Source of the DNA: Pseudoips prasinana
Lineage: Eukaryota; Arthropoda; Insecta; Lepidoptera; Nolidae
Reading direction: 5' to 3'
Assembly (NCBI GenBank): GCA_951640165.1
Contig: OX621261.1
Coordinates: 744,001-808,000, forward strand
Length of the DNA: 64,000 bases
The notes beneath the pieces are model-generated. The model had not been told where the DNA came from. It saw nothing but the letters and a program-made list of their open reading frames with translations, and did no database searches. Below are positions 9,516 to 21,486 of the stretch, piece by piece (within the stretch, counting starts at the first letter, position 1; each line of letters starts with the position of its first letter). A program made the translations under genes and the position numbers.

Positions 9516-11230
9516 ATGCGGGCAAGAATAACAAAAAAAATTTGGGGCGCTGTAAAAAATATTACAAATACGTCAAAATCTAAAAGTAATGCTTCAGAAC
9601 TATTAAGGACCCCTTGTTTAAAACAATCTTTATATATGGTAAACGAATTCTTTGTTTCCGTTGGTGAAAACTTGGCTAAAAATATCACCACGTGCAATAA
9701 TCCAAGTCATAATAAATTCAAACATAAACCTAGTAAAAATACACTAAAATCCCTAGTAATCCTGGATACAGACATAATGGAAGTGGAACGGTTGATACTG
9801 GGTCTAAGAAATGGGTGCACAATGGGTTGGGACTCGATACCAAAACACATACTTAAAATATTTAGGTATATTATTGTTCCTCCATTGACACACATTTTTA
9901 ATTTATGCTTAGCAAAAGGTATATTACCTACGATCTTAAAAAAATCTATTGTACAACCTATATTTAAATCCGGGGACAGAGACCGTGTCAGTAACTACAG
10001 GCCCATTTCCATCCTGCCTTCGGTCTCCAAGCTCTTGGAACGCATAATAAACATTAGACTGATCAAATACTTGGAGTCAAATAATCTTCTATCCAATAAA
10101 CAATACGGTTTTAGAAGTAAAAAAATCTACGTGTGATGCGGTCCACGAGCTTGTGGACTATGTGGTAAAAAATGTGGATGCAGGTTAGAAAACCATAGGC
10201 ATTTTTCTAGACCTATCAAAAGCCTTTGACACGGTCTCTGTCACTCTTACTGGGAAAACTGGAGAGGCTTGGTGTGTGTGGTTGTCAGTTACAATTGTTA
10301 AGTAGTTATCTGCAAAATCGTGCACAATGTGTTAAAATAGATAATGAGTTAAGTGACGAATTACCAGTGAACTACGGCGTGCCCCAGGGTAGTATTCTTG
10401 GCCCTACTTTGTTTCTAGTTTACTTAAATGATCTCTGTGAACTAGATCTCAATGAGGGTAAACTGATATCGTACGCAGTATCGTACTCCTTTTCTCCGAT
10501 GATATGTGGGATGCGGTTTTTCAAAGAGCGCAATATGGTCTAAATTGTATTAATCACTGATGGCAATCTAATATTTTGAATTTGAATTCTAAAAAACCTC
10601 AATATATTACATTCTCAATGCGCAACATTAACCCTTCTCCTCAATCTTACTCTTTGTTTGCGCATAAGTGCTGTAATAATATTACATGTCAGTGTACCGG
10701 TTTAACCCATATTAAAACTATTAAATATCTTGAAGTAATGACTAATGATCGAGGAAAACCTTTCCTTTCGACAGCATGTAGAACTTTTAACAACTAGGCT
10801 AAGAAAATTAATATTTCTATTTAAAAACCTACGACATGTTGCTGAACCAAATTTAATTAAGCAAGTCTACTTAGCTCTTGCACAAACTACTCTTCAATAT
10901 TGTATATCCGTCTGGAGAGGTGCATCAAAAACGATTATAGAACCTTTGGAGAGAGCTCAACGAGCTATTCTCAAGGTTAGTACCTTTCGGCCCTTCTTAT
11001 TGCCCACTTTCTGTCTATATCAGTCATGCCAAGTTCTCACAGTACGTCAGCTCTTTATATTGTATATTATTTTAAAACAACATTCAAATATACACTATGA
11101 CAAATCGACTGTACAATCTAAACGAAGAAAGGTAGCATTAGTAGAAATATCAATTTTTAAACATGCATATGTGAATAAGCACGATTGTTATCTTGGCCCA
11201 TATATATATATAATAAAGTCAATAAATTAA
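9516..11230 (+). pseudogene. Broken LINE reverse transcriptase
   Basis: Open pieces at 9516-10136, 10226-10543, 10576-10797 and 10745-11230 together cover fingers, palm and thumb. Recognisable blocks are NYRPISILPSVSKLLER, KQYGFRS, FLDLSKAFD, YGVPQGSILGPTLFL and LRHVAEPN. The YADD box is destroyed: the frame runs SYAVSYSF at that place, near 10475-10495. At least four frameshifts or deletions are needed to join the pieces, so the copy is dead. Confidence 0.75.
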
Positions 11231-11928
11231 TATCCATAGACTATCTAAATATAATATTAAAATGCAAGTTAAAAGTGTTTGAATACATACATACACTCAA
11301 TTATGAAGAAACTGAAACCTTATTAAAGATCGTTCAGTAATAATAATAAATAACCTCTCTTACACACACACACACTCACTCTCGCACACACTTACACAAT
11401 GAGAGGCTACACACAACACTCACACCAACAATAATTTTAATGGCCACTGATATTTTAATTTAATTTTAAGTTTAATTTAATTTTTATTTAATTATAATTT
11501 AATTGTAATTTGATTTAATTTTGATTTCATTTAATGTTAATTTTAGTTTAAATTTAATTTAATTCTGTTAAACTTTAATTTAATTTTTGTAAGTCTGAAT
11601 TGAATTTAGATTTGATTTGATATTAATTTTAATTTAATCCTATTTTTATTTAATTTAATTCTAATTTTTAATTTTGAAATTATAAATGATGTAAGTAAAT
11701 TTGAATTGCAATATGTGTCCAAATAGTGTAAATTAGTTTGATACACAAAGAATAAGCGCTCGTGTCTGAAATACAGATAAGTACCTATCTAGTTCAAACA
11801 CAGCCGCGTCATACGATTGATTTAAAATGCTTAAGTAACCTGGTTTTTGTAAATTCTGTTTGTTGCATAATTTGTGAAATAAATATTATTATTGTATAAA
11901 ATATATATATATATATATGGAATGGAAT
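11231..11928 (+). other. 3'UTR of the inserted LINE, TTTAATT-rich
   Basis: No gene is present. A (CA)n tract lies at 11365-11400. A long degenerate TTTAATTTAATTT-type low-complexity run fills 11435-11700. The stretch ends with AATAAATATTATTATTG followed by (TA)n. It reads as the 3' tail of the LINE before it. Confidence 0.5.
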
Positions 11929-11936
11929 AAAGTTTA

Positions 11937-14290
11937 CTATATAATGGAAAATTTGGACAATGGTAAATGGGAGCAGTTACCACAAGCCCTCGCATTTTCT
12001 GAATGAATTTAAAATTAAAGAGGGGTCCTTATTCTTCCAATAGTCCTCCTGTATGCGTAGGTTGTCCAAGTAAGATAATTTTACTGTTAACTTATGATGT
12101 TTGAGGAAACTTGCCTTGTAAATGAACCTATCAGCGAGATATTATCGGCGCAGGATTAGGGGAGGATCACAAGCCTCTACTTGCAGAGCGTTCATAGGAG
12201 TGGACTTCATACAACCCATTACAATGCGAACGGACTTTGCTTGTATTGCATTAAATTTTGGCAAGGTAACTTTACTGCATGGTTCTAGGATGAAGGATCC
12301 ATAGTCCAGTAAACTCCTTATTGTCGCATTATAAATAAGTTTTAGAGTAAAAGGATGAGCTCCTTACCAATCACCCCGCAAAGGCACGTAACATGTTGAT
12401 CTTTTTTTCACATTTATCAGACATGAAATTAAAATGATCTGCCCCACTTAGTTTGGTATCCTAGATGACACCAAGAAATTTAACCTTATCTACAACCTTA
12501 ATGGGAGAACCCTCAACCTCAAGGTGGAATGATTCGTTTTCGGGAAAATACGACAGCAGAACTCTTAGAGGGCTATAATTTTAGACCATGATTATAAAGC
12601 TAATATAGCAGCAGTGACAGATGCTCCTGACACATATAAACACAAATCATCTGCATATTGCAATATTTGACAATCAGAATTGAGGGCTTTATGAAGATCT
12701 GAAGAAATATTATATAGTAAGGGGCTCAAAACCGATTCTTGGGGTAGTCCCTTCCAAACTGACCTGGCATCAAACCTTTCTCCTGGGACATGTAGGTTGA
12801 CAGAGCGGTCAGACAAAAGATTGCACAAACAATTAAGCATCCTTACCGGAATACTCAGGAGGCGTAATTTACTGCGGAGTACGGAAAGGAGTATACTATC
12901 TATATGCAGACGAAATGTCTAAGAAAACCGCAATGACTGATTTATTAACGCTAAAAGCTAAGCGAGTATCTGCCATGAGGATGCCAATGCTACCCATGAT
13001 ACTGAACCCCTTACGGAATCCAAACTGAGAGTCTGCTAGGAGACCCCTACTCTCTACAAACCACTACAATCTACGCTTCATAAAATGTTCCAAAATTTCG
13101 CAAATAGTTGGGGACAAAGCAATTGGTCGATAGTTATCAGCACAATTGGGAGATTTGCCTGGCTTCAATAATGGAATTATAATTAAAGATTTCCAATGAT
13201 AAGGGACATAACTATGAATAAAACAAGTATTTATTAAATTCAAAAGGTACCGACGGCTATTCTGACCAGTAATTTTAAAAACGAATGTGGAAAACCATCA
13301 ACTCCAAGTGCAGAGTCCCGTAGATGTTTCAGTACTGCATTCAACTCCTGAAGTGAAAAAGGATCATCGAAGGGATCACTGGAAATGTCAACAGCTGTAG
13401 GACATGATGGACATTCATCCAAAAGGGGCACGAAGGCTGGAGCTAGTTTATTAAGAAATTTTGACGCAATATCTTGTGGGAATTTTGTAAAGAGTAGCCA
13501 CGCTTAAATTTCTTATCTTTTTTCCAAACTTGGGAAGCTGAGGGTGAAGGAGACAGAGAGAAGCAAAATTTTTTCCAACGGGCATATTTTTTTTTCTAAA
13601 CAGTCTCTTGGATTTTGCTACTATCCGGTTATAGCGATTTAAATCATCTGGAGACATATCGCTAATATAACTTAATTCAGCTTCATTTCTGGATCTAATT
13701 ATTGCAGTACATTCTCTATCCCACCAGGCTGGATATGATAATTTACCAGAGGCTGAATTTTTTAAAGGGATGCTCTCATCAGCAGCCAATTTAATAGTGT
13801 CAGAGAACAGAGATAGGCAAGAATCTAGGTTATGGATTGTAATTCAAATATTTGTTTATAAATATCCCAATTAGCAATCTCAGCTCTGTATTTTAGTAAA
13901 GGTGTTTTCATTTTATGTGGTAAAAATCCCCCAATCAAAGTAGAACAAACGGGGTAGTGATCACTACCATAGGTCAAGCTTAGACATTTCCACTCTAGCT
14001 GAGCAGTTAAATTAGGAGAACACAGGGTAAGGTCTACACAACTCTTACTCTGACCCAATCTCCGAAGTCTGGTGGGAGAACCGTCATTAAGTATACATAA
14101 ACCAACTTCATCTATTAGTTCAACCAATTCTATACCTGCCCTATCATTCTGATTAAAACCCTAAAGTGTATGGTGAGAATTGAAATCTCCCAAAAGAATA
14201 ACAGGTGACAATGAAAGAAAAATATTTTTAATGTATTCGTACAGTTCGATATCTGTTTTCCACTTCAGAAAATAACGAGTATTTAAAAAA
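11937..14290 (-). pseudogene. Endonuclease and reverse transcriptase of the split LINE
   Basis: Minus-strand fragments are in order. A LLGDFNSHH endonuclease box lies near 14200. At 13825-14127 is the endonuclease end with LCILNDGSPTR and YGSDHYPV. At 13451-13789 is a linker (PAWWDREC). At 13240-13431 is the RT start (SALGVDGFPHSFLK). At 12592-12840 is the RT core with GLPQESVLSPLLYN and QYADDLCLY. Thumb remnants run down to about 12000. The pieces lie in different frames with internal stops. The PQES variant of the usual PQGS is a mutation. Confidence 0.7.
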
Positions 14291-14302
14291 ATCAAGGGAT
14301 GG

Positions 14303-16046
14303 ATGAAGAAGAAAGTCAGGGATCACAAATCATTGCTCTATTTATTATTAGAATTACGTAAAGAATTTGCAAATGATATTTTAATTATGGACACGAAACA
14401 TATTTTTTATGCTAAGAATTTTATGCTTTTAACAATTAGTACTCGACTAATTGTTAAAACAGATCGAAAGGGATGTGGCAGGTCGTTAATAAAGAGAGGG
14501 GCATATCAAAAACTCCCGATTTAGACTTTACGGATATAGTAAAGAACTTAGACGGGACCGAATTGAAACATAGAAAAAAAAGCGGTAGATGCAATAAATA
14601 AACGATTTAAGAGCGCAGCTTCAGCCTGTGGTGCACCCCACGCGGACTTGCTTCAAGTGGAGGGTATAATGAGGTTACGAACGCCTGCAAAGTGCTAAAG
14701 AGATTTCTACTCGTAAATGAAATACCTCCCAATCCATACAAATACATTTATTGTTTAAATATGTCGGTACTGAGATTTACGGCCATGCCACTTGCACGAA
14801 TTCTGACACAATTTTTCAATCGATGTATTAGGGAGGGTATTTAACTGAAAGCGCTGATAAGATCTAAAGTTTCCCCAATATTCAAGGAAAAAGGAGAAAT
14901 AGACGATTTAGACGATTACCGACCCGTCGCCATCATACCAGCGATAGCAAAGTTTTCGAAAACGGCTTGAGCTCTCGCTTGACAGCGTTTCTAACTTCTA
15001 CTGAGACATTGTCTGATCGCCAATACGCGTATCGCAAGGGAAGCTCCCTCACGTCACTGGCACGTGAGTTGGTCCAACGTGTACTCGCGGCTCGTGAAGG
15101 CAAACAGCAAGTCGCCATTATATGCTGTGACTTGTCCAAGACTTTGGATGTCGCTGATAGCTCAGTTATAGACAAGAAACTGTAACATTACGGCATTCTG
15201 GCAAATTCGCTGGGTTTATTTATGCTAAAAGACAGAGCAAAAGTCGTGGTTGGTAATAGAGGAAAAACAGTGTCGGACCCCATAGAATCGTTTATGGGCG
15301 TATCCCAGGGGTCTTCGGTGTCCAATATAAGTAAGTAAGTAACTCTTTATTGTACACCAAAAATAATACATAAAAAGAACTATGAGTATGTTAACAAGAT
15401 TGTACAAATGGCGGCCTTATCGCTGGGTGCGATCTCTTCCAGGCAACTGTTCTCTTTGTTATCGAATGACTTACTGAACTCAATATCTTCAGCTGAAATA
15501 CTTATGTACGCTGATGACGATGCAGCGGTTGTAACGGCTGCAACAGTAGACCAACTAGAAGTAGAGCTAAAGAAAACAACCACAAACGCAGCTGTCGAAG
15601 AGGTTTGACATAAATGGCCTTGCGTTAAATAAAAATACCTACCAATTACGCTTTAGTGTTTCAGAACGTCCATTACTGTCTTACCGTATAAATTTGTTAA
15701 CGATGTAAAGTTGAAACAGTTAACCACTACAAACTTCTTGGGATTCAAAGTGGATGCTGGCTTAAAATGGGATCAGCATATTGACAGCCTATGCTCTAAT
15801 ATAGGTAGTGCATGTTTTGCGCTAAGACGTGTAGTGTACGACGTGGTCGCGTTACCCCCTCGGGTTCCCGAGGCGGTAACGCGAGCATGTTACTTTACCA
15901 CAGTACACGCACTGTCTCAATATGGTGCGGCATTATGGGGACGTGCTGCTGATTGGGAGCGGGCATTTCGCATGCAAGCCATTAGGCCTTTCGTGGGCAT
16001 ACCACAAGATATCTCTGCTAGGCCTTATTTTAAAATAACTATATAA
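14303..16046 (+). pseudogene. Degenerate LINE reverse transcriptase
   Basis: The plus strand shows scattered blocks. There is a DIVKNLDGTELKHRKKAVDAINKRF-like stretch (14520-14610, in two frames), DYRPVAIIPAIAKF (about 14915), DRQYAYRKGSSLTSLAREL (about 15015), CCDLSKTLDV, VSQGSSVSN, then MYADDDAAVV (about 15505) and a thumb region at 15711-16046 (FLGFKVDAGLKWDQHI). It is 5' truncated and lacks the endonuclease. A foreign insertion splits it at 15329-15447. Many stops are present. Confidence 0.7.
15329..15447 (-). mobile_element. Short LINE/SINE 3' end inserted in the RT
   Basis: This 119-base block interrupts the RT frame between the VSQGSSVSN box and the YADD box. Read on the minus strand it begins TTGCCTGGAAGAGATCGC, continues through a GGCCGCC segment, and ends with GTGTACAATAAAGAG and a (TTAC)n tail. 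This is a 3' terminal module seen at the ends of many lepidopteran LINEs and SINEs. The AATAAA is its polyadenylation signal. Confidence 0.6.
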
Positions 16047-16059
16047 TATAAATAGTAAC

Positions 16060-16740
16060 AAGGGAAGGGATTATAAAAGCTTTTAAGAGTATTAAAAAGA
16101 AGGGCACAGAATATTTGTGGGGACTGTCTGTTAAAGCAATTGAATCGATCATGTTAAATATTGTGAAATCCTTGCAACCATCTTCAATTGCTGTATAAGT
16201 GATGGTGTCTTTCCTGATTTTATGAAAATAAGTAAGATAGTACTGGTAAAGAAAGTATCAGACATAGTTTTATTCGCTGATGATACCTCGCTAATATTAA
16301 AAGTAAATAGGAAAGATAAAGAAATTATTGAGCCTTACAAAAAACTGAGCCTTATATCGAAATGGTTTTCGGAAAATAATCTCTTGGGAATCTCACAGGG
16401 AAAATGAGATGCATCAGATTGCCAGTACCGAATATGACTCATATTGTACCAACAGTTGCACTTAATGCGGATATATTAGATTTAGTCCCATCGACCGCAT
16501 TTTTGGGATTGACACTTGATTAAAAATTGCAATAGGGTCCTTAGATTAAAAACTAGCAGGTAAATTAAGTTCGGCTTCCTATGCTGTCTGAAAAATAAGA
16601 CAATTGTCAGATGAACAAACTGCTAGACTAGTATATTCCGCGTATTTTCATAGCATTATGTCAAATGAAATTCTGCTGTGAGGCTCGGCAGCTGTCGTAG
16701 TTAAGTTAGCAAAGAATCGCGACTGCTGATTTAATAAATA
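16060..16740 (+). pseudogene. Internally deleted LINE RT fragment
   Basis: The plus strand reads a KSIKKKGTE-WGLSVKAIES start, then ISDGVFPDFMKISK. It jumps directly to VLFADDTSLIL (16261), skipping the fingers and palm boxes that normally lie between. A thumb segment (LAGKLSSASYAV, YFHSIMSNEILL) follows. The thumb matches the one at 25160-25400, so both belong to one family. The missing middle shows an internal deletion. Confidence 0.65.
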
Positions 16741-16847
16741 AATATAGTTACTGTGCCATCGAAATATATACCTATATCAGAATATAACTTTGATAGAAGA
16801 TGAGATTGTTATAAAAAAATATTGATTAATATAGAAATAAAAAAAAA

Positions 16848-17557
16848 CTTCGTTTAAAAAAACCGACTTTCTAAACTAAAAAATATTAAAAAAATCTTAA
16901 CAACAATTGAATTTATACATCTCTTATGCAAACCTAATACCTTTAATATTGATGAAATACTATAATTTGTATGTGCTACCTATTTATAGGTTTGAAGTCG
17001 GTGCCAAGCCAAATGTGGGATGGCTTCGTGGATACAACCCAAGACGTCATTGACGGGCGGACGACGGGCAGACGTCGTTGACGATCGTCTCGAAAAATCG
17101 TAAAAGTTTGATGCGTTGTAACCTAATTAATAAATCTGTTGCATGAAGCTAAGTTCTATTATAAGTTTGATTGTTTCAGGGCCCCAAATATATATATTCC
17201 ATTAATATTCAAAATATAGATTTAATACAGCTATAGTCACTCATTCGGTATTATATTATATTTTTCTTTATGATAAAGTTTCATCTATTTCACATTTTTT
17301 CACATTAAACTTTAACTTTATTTATGTAGATTAATCATTAGTGTAGGAATTTCATCACAAAGTAAGTAAGCTCTTTGAATTTTTATTTTTCTTAGGACTT
17401 GGCACCGACTTCAAACCTATAAATAGGTAGCACATACAAATTATAGTATTTCATCAATATTAAAGGTATTAGGTTTGCATAACAGATGTATAAATTCAAT
17501 AGTTGTTAAGATTTTTTTAATACTTTTTAGTTTTGAAGTCGGTTTTTTTAAACGAAG
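16848..17557. repeat. Foldback element with about 160-bp inverted arms
   Basis: The left arm (16848-17008) and right arm (17398-17557) are inverted copies differing at about five positions. Both outer ends read CTTCGTTTAAAAAAACCGACTT and both inner ends read GAAGTCGGTGCCAAG. A 389-base spacer lies between and has no coding potential that I can see. Such a structure is either a nonautonomous DNA transposon with long terminal inverted repeats or two opposite insertions of one retroelement end. The GAAGTCGGTTTTTT end motif recurs at 18629. Confidence 0.75.
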
Positions 17558-17584
17558 TATTTTTTATTTGTTACTTTTTAGTGT

Positions 17585-18085
17585 CTAGTTATGGATAGGC
17601 CTACCGGCCCAACGACTGCGCCACAAACAGATCGCTGTCTTCCCAGAGCTGCTTGCACGTGGCAGCAGTAGCGGACACTTACAGGATACCACGGCGTCCC
17701 ATTTGGTGGAGTCACCTGCCAGCATCGGGTACACGACTGCTGGCGGCGACAGATCCCGTCCGATATCAGCGTCCAGGACTCGTCTCGCGGACTCCGAGGC
17801 CGGGAACTCCTCCAGCGTATGCTGGGCAGAGTCCAGGTCGCTTCCGCAATAGTGACAGTGTGTCGTCACTTCTCGGCCGATCCGGCTCAGGTACTCACTG
17901 AAACACCCGTTTCTGGTGAGTATCTGAGTCAGTCTGTAGGTGACGTAACACCCTTCCTTCCCACCCAGGCCTCGTGAGGCCTGGTGAGGCAGGATGGCAC
18001 CGACGACACGTTGGCGCGCGTTCAGGCGCAACTCAAGCCGTGCCACTGTGTTAGTACGCGCCGGTGTGCATTCCGGTGTTCTCAT
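17585..18085 (-). pseudogene. C-terminal end of an R1-type LINE ORF2
   Basis: A 166-codon open stretch reads VTYRLTQILTRNGCFSEYL, then a zinc-knuckle-like HCHYCGSDLDSAQHTLEEF, then SWDA-like KWDAVVS. This is the tail that follows the RT in R1/RTE-like LINEs, whose C-x2-C-x8-H-x4-C finger is thought to help RNA or target recognition. The fourth zinc ligand is Phe instead of Cys. It is an isolated fragment with no RT beside it. Confidence 0.65.
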
Positions 18086-18179
18086 AGACTAAGAGGTATT
18101 GATGATTAAGTAGACAACGAGTCTGCTGATCCTATACAAATACTTATTATTATATTATATAATATTATAATTAAAAATA

Positions 18180-18650
18180 GCAGCTATCCGCATCAAACTA
18201 AAGAAGATTCACGTAAATCGGTTCATAAATCTCAGCGTAAACGGTGTACGTACTTAAAAGGTGCGCCTACATGCGCGGCCCAAAACGAACTTATACACGC
18301 GTATTAAGCGCTAGTCTGAAACTGTCCTTAATACTCGTATCCACGCCACGAAACACTTGAACAGTATGAGGCTAGCCACCCTGGCTACTATTTAAAAACG
18401 TACGAGCCAAAGACAATTACATCGTCCACATAAACAAAGATTTTCGTACAAAAATGATCATAAAATGAAAACTACTGGGCCAAACTACGTAAAATTTTTA
18501 TGGGACCAAATGGCAACTATTCCGCATCAAACTAAAAAAGAATCACGTAAATCGGATCATAAACCTCCGAGTAAACGGTGTACATACATAAAAAAAAATA
18601 CCGGTCAACTTGAGAACCTCCTCCTTTTGAAGTCGGTTAAAAAAGTGAAC
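18180..18650 (+). repeat. Two tandem copies of a LINE 3'UTR module
   Basis: The segments at 18188-18252 and 18523-18590 share CGCATCAAACTAAA, ATCACGTAAATCGG and TAAACGGTGTAC-type blocks with scattered differences. The second copy runs on to an AACCTCCTCCTTTTGAAGTCGG end followed by A-rich sequence. This is a 3' tail pattern common in lepidopteran RTE-like repeats. No protein is encoded. Confidence 0.55.
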
Positions 18651-18688
18651 TGCATAATATAAATACTAGGAATAAAAACAAACTAGCC

Positions 18689-18790
18689 ATGCCAGGTTTT
18701 CGAGTAAACAAAAAGAATAAATCATTTTTAGGAAATTGTATTAGGTTTTATAACAAGCTTCTATTATGTTTATTCTATTATATTATACCT
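18689..18790 (+). pseudogene. LINE ORF2 C-terminal scrap
   Basis: The reading NKSFLGNCIRFYNKL matches the C-terminal block of the LINE at 24870-25765, which has NSFMGQCMRFYN. After about 30 residues the similarity stops. Only this motif supports the call. Confidence 0.4.
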
Positions 18791-18939
18791 ACTGTTGATC
18801 TGCCTGACATAAGTTTCAAGACGATTTTAACAAAATTTGGTATGGTGTTAGCTGACACCCTTAGGCTATCTATACATACCTATAATAAAATCGTAGGAAA
18901 GTCAAAACTGTACATTGAATTTTTTTTAAAGGATACTTG

Positions 18940-19183
18940 GGGCGTGATCTACTATCGATATCGAAGTCAAAAATATAGTTTTTAAATTTTTGTCTGTTTG
19001 TCTGTATGTATGTCCGGGCTAAACTCAAAAGGTATTGCATCGATTTACTTCAAATTTTGCATGAATATTGCTAAAAGGTCGGGTCAACATATAGGCTACA
19101 TATAATCACGCTATCACCTACGGGGGAGGAGTTGTGATAATTTATAAAGGTTAACGCGGGTAATACCGCTGGGCACAGCTAGT
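18940..19183 (+). mobile_element. Helitron 3' terminus
   Basis: The segment has the TTTGTCTGTTTGTCTGTATGT body and the GGGCTAAACTCA and CGATTTACTTCA blocks of lepidopteran nonautonomous Helitrons. It ends with a GCGG-TAATA-CCGC hairpin followed by CAGCTAG|T at 19179-19183, the CTAG-T end expected of Helitrons. A second partial copy of the terminal module follows at 19184-19228 but lacks the CTAG end. The 5' terminus is not next to it. Confidence 0.55.
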
Positions 19184-19540
19184 AATTTATAAAGTTTAAC
19201 GCAAGTAAAACCGCGGGGTAAATAAGCATTCAGACAACCGATCGAGCAGATATTGTGTTTGCCCACTAAATAATTACTTTAAGTAGATCAAATCCCGTGT
19301 TCATGCCTGTTTGAGTGTGTATCGCCCGACTGTCTCAACTGGGCCCTGCTGAAACCATAAAGTTAGTATACCTACGGAATAGAGCAACAAACAAGAGCTG
19401 TCAAACGAAACCGAAATAGGATGACATTTGTGTGTGTACAAGTGTTTATGTGTGCGTGTCAATGATGTATCTCATGTCGATTTTTGTATTAATATCGATA
19501 TCGATAATATTAATCAGTAATGTGTGGTGATGGCATAGAA
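19184..19540. other. Unassigned stretch with a dispersed 25-mer
   Basis: No gene is seen. Positions 19353-19377 are an exact inverted copy of 24736-24760, so the stretch includes part of a dispersed repeat of unknown class. Confidence 0.4.
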
Positions 19541-19690
19541 TATCATCACTCCATCTCATCTATCACCATCTTACTGCGATCGCCAAACCGTCTGCCAAGC
19601 GTGGCGATTATGGCATATCCCCCCATTCTTTGGGAAGGCTTTGGTCCAGCAGTGAATGTAATTTGGCTGACATGATGATGATGATGAAAC
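19541..19690 (+). mobile_element. 3' end of an RTE-type LINE
   Basis: The segment ends with GAAGGCTTTGGTCCAGCAGTGAATG and then (ATG)n. It resembles the 3' end of the RTE LINE on the other strand at 22445-22490, where the same GCCTTTGTCCAGCAGTGGA and (ATG)n pattern is seen. It is an extreme 5' truncation. Confidence 0.55.
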
Positions 19691-19762
19691 AGTCCCAGTG
19701 ATAGTACTAAAATAGGATGGGATGGGATTATGCATGGCTGAAACCACGATTCGAAGAAATTT

Positions 19763-20063
19763 TAAATAATTTATTTTTATTTATTCTTTATTGCACACAG
19801 AAATACATATTTATATAAAACATTAGAGCTAGCATGTACACAGGCGAGCTTAACTCAACTATGAGTTCTCTTCCAGCAAACCTTTGTCAGAGTGAGAGCT
19901 TATATGAGATGGGTTAGAAACAGTGCACAACAATTAAACTTAAAAATAATACAAAAGTAATAACAAAACAGAATTTACCAGTGGTAAATAAATATATACA
20001 TAAACCTGCTTACTAATACTACATACTAAGTTACTTTCGTAACTACATGCCTAATTAAATAAC

Positions 20064-20094
<31 letters not shown>

Positions 20095-21486
20095 CATAAA
20101 TATTAACTGCCTGCCTGCTTAGTTAATTTAAAGAAGTGTTCTTTTGTCTTTCTCTTAAACACGTCAAGAGATGTTGTAGCGCGAATTGAATGTGGAAGGG
20201 CATTCCACAAACGCACTGCTTGAACAGTAAATGATCCGTCATACCGGCTTGAGGAGTGAGAAGACATTCGAAGTAGAAGTGAAGTGGTTGAACGACAGAT
20301 TTTTTCTCGCGGGACTAAATACTCAAAGCGTTCACGGAGATATGTGGGAGCATTGGGGTTATGAAGGATAGAATAGAGGAATGATAGAATATGACAATCT
20401 CGACGTCTCCGAATAGGTAGCCAATTCAACTGCGACCGAAACTCGGACACGTGGTCATACTTTCGGAGGCCGTAAATGAATCGGATACATAAATTCTGTA
20501 GACGTTCGAGCTTGTTGAGAAGTTCTTCATTTGCATCCAGGAAACAGACATCGGCATAGTCCAGAAGAGGAAGTAGAAGGGATTGAGCAAGGTAAATTTT
20601 AGTGCGAAAAGGCAAGAACTTCTGAAGCCGTTTTAAGGACTGAAATGAACAGTATACTCTCCTGCTTACTTCTGCAACGTGTTCGGACCATGATAAGGTG
20701 CAGTCAATAAATATCCCAAGGTTTTTGGCACATTTGGAATAAGTAATGGGAACGTCATCGTAAATTACTGGAGGTGGACATATATTTACTATTGTGTTAA
20801 GCATATACTGGCCACCAATAATGAGAGCTTGTGACTTAGATGGGTTTACCAGAAGGCCAAAGCTTTTGGCCCAATCGCTAATGTTACCAAGATCACTATT
20901 GATGGCAGCTATGGCTAAACTAAAATCCTCCACTTTAAAGTGACGATAAATCTGCAAGTCGTCTGCGTAAAGATGGTAATTAGAAGAGATAATTTTGGTA
21001 ATAGCATTAATAAATACCGAGAAGAGAAGAGGAGAGAGTATGCCACCTTGAGGAACACCTGCAGTAAGATTACACCACTCGGAGGTAGCCTCGTCGTGAC
21101 GGACCGACTGCGAGCGCCCTCGAAGATAAGATTCAAACCACACAATTACTGAAGACGAGATATTGAGAGAGGATAGGATACCGAGAAGGATGTCAAAGTC
21201 AACTGAATTAAAGGCGCTGCTAAAATCCAGTAACACCATAACCGTTAGTGATTTCCGCTCCATGGCCAAACGGATGTCATCTGTTATTTTGACCAGAGCT
21301 GTAGCACTATGGCCAGGGCGGAAACCTGATTGGAAAGGGCTCAGCAGGTTTTTGGAAGAGAGATACCGTGAGAGTTGCTGGTTCACAATACTTTCAAGGA
21401 CTTTGGATAGGATAGGAAGGATAGAAATTGGTCGGTAATGGGATAAGGAAGAAGGATTGGCTGATTTAGGAAGCGGTAGGATAAGG
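19763..21486 (-). mobile_element. 5'-truncated LINE (L2/Kiri/CR1-like) with 3'UTR
   Basis: The minus strand carries an open RT region (21486-20103), a TA-rich stretch (20065-20100) and a 3'UTR. The 3'UTR ends in GTGTGCAATAAAGAATAAATA at about 19775-19795, a polyadenylation signal and A-rich tail. A GCTGGAAGAGA block in the 3'UTR is also seen in the short insertion at 15329. The 5' end stops inside the RT fingers, a normal truncation. I see no clear target duplication. Confidence 0.7.
20103..21486 (-). CDS. LINE reverse transcriptase, N-terminally truncated
   Basis: An uninterrupted frame of about 460 codons holds RT motifs in order: HYRPISILPILSKVLE, FQSGFRPGHSATAL, LLDFSSAFNSVD, AGVPQGGILSPLLF, YHLYADDLQIY (catalytic DD), NPSKSQ, then thumb and a LNWLPIRRRRDC block with LWNALP near the end. 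The first ATG lies at 21386 but the frame opens earlier, at the truncation point. No endonuclease or ORF1 is present. The late LNWLPIRRR block is typical of the L2/Kiri/CR1 group. The frame is open but a copy without its 5' end is not mobile on its own. Confidence 0.75.

Larger units (their letters stand above)
9509..11928 (+). mobile_element. 5'-truncated LINE inserted in the RNase H LINE
   Basis: It starts inside the linker before the reverse transcriptase and runs through the RT, thumb and a 3'UTR to a (TA)n tail at 11900-11918. It is a diverged relative of the longer LINE at 55367-60397: both have the YGFRS, GVPQGSI-GPTLFL and FKNLRHVA-type blocks. The flanking AAAGTTTA repeats support a single insertion. 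The tail ends with about ten extra bases after the TA run, so the right boundary may be a few bases off. Confidence 0.65.
8813..14310 (-). mobile_element. RNase H-bearing LINE split by another LINE
   Basis: Pieces on the minus strand appear in the right order: endonuclease (about 14290-13825), linker and reverse transcriptase (13789-12000), and RNase H (9500-8813). Between reverse transcriptase thumb and RNase H lies a plus-strand LINE (9509-11928). The 8-base sequence AAAGTTTA occurs at 9501-9508 and 11929-11936 on either side, as expected for a target-site duplication. The element belongs to the I/R1/Jockey group that carries RNase H. It is full of stops and frameshifts and 5' truncated near 14310. 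Confidence 0.7.
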
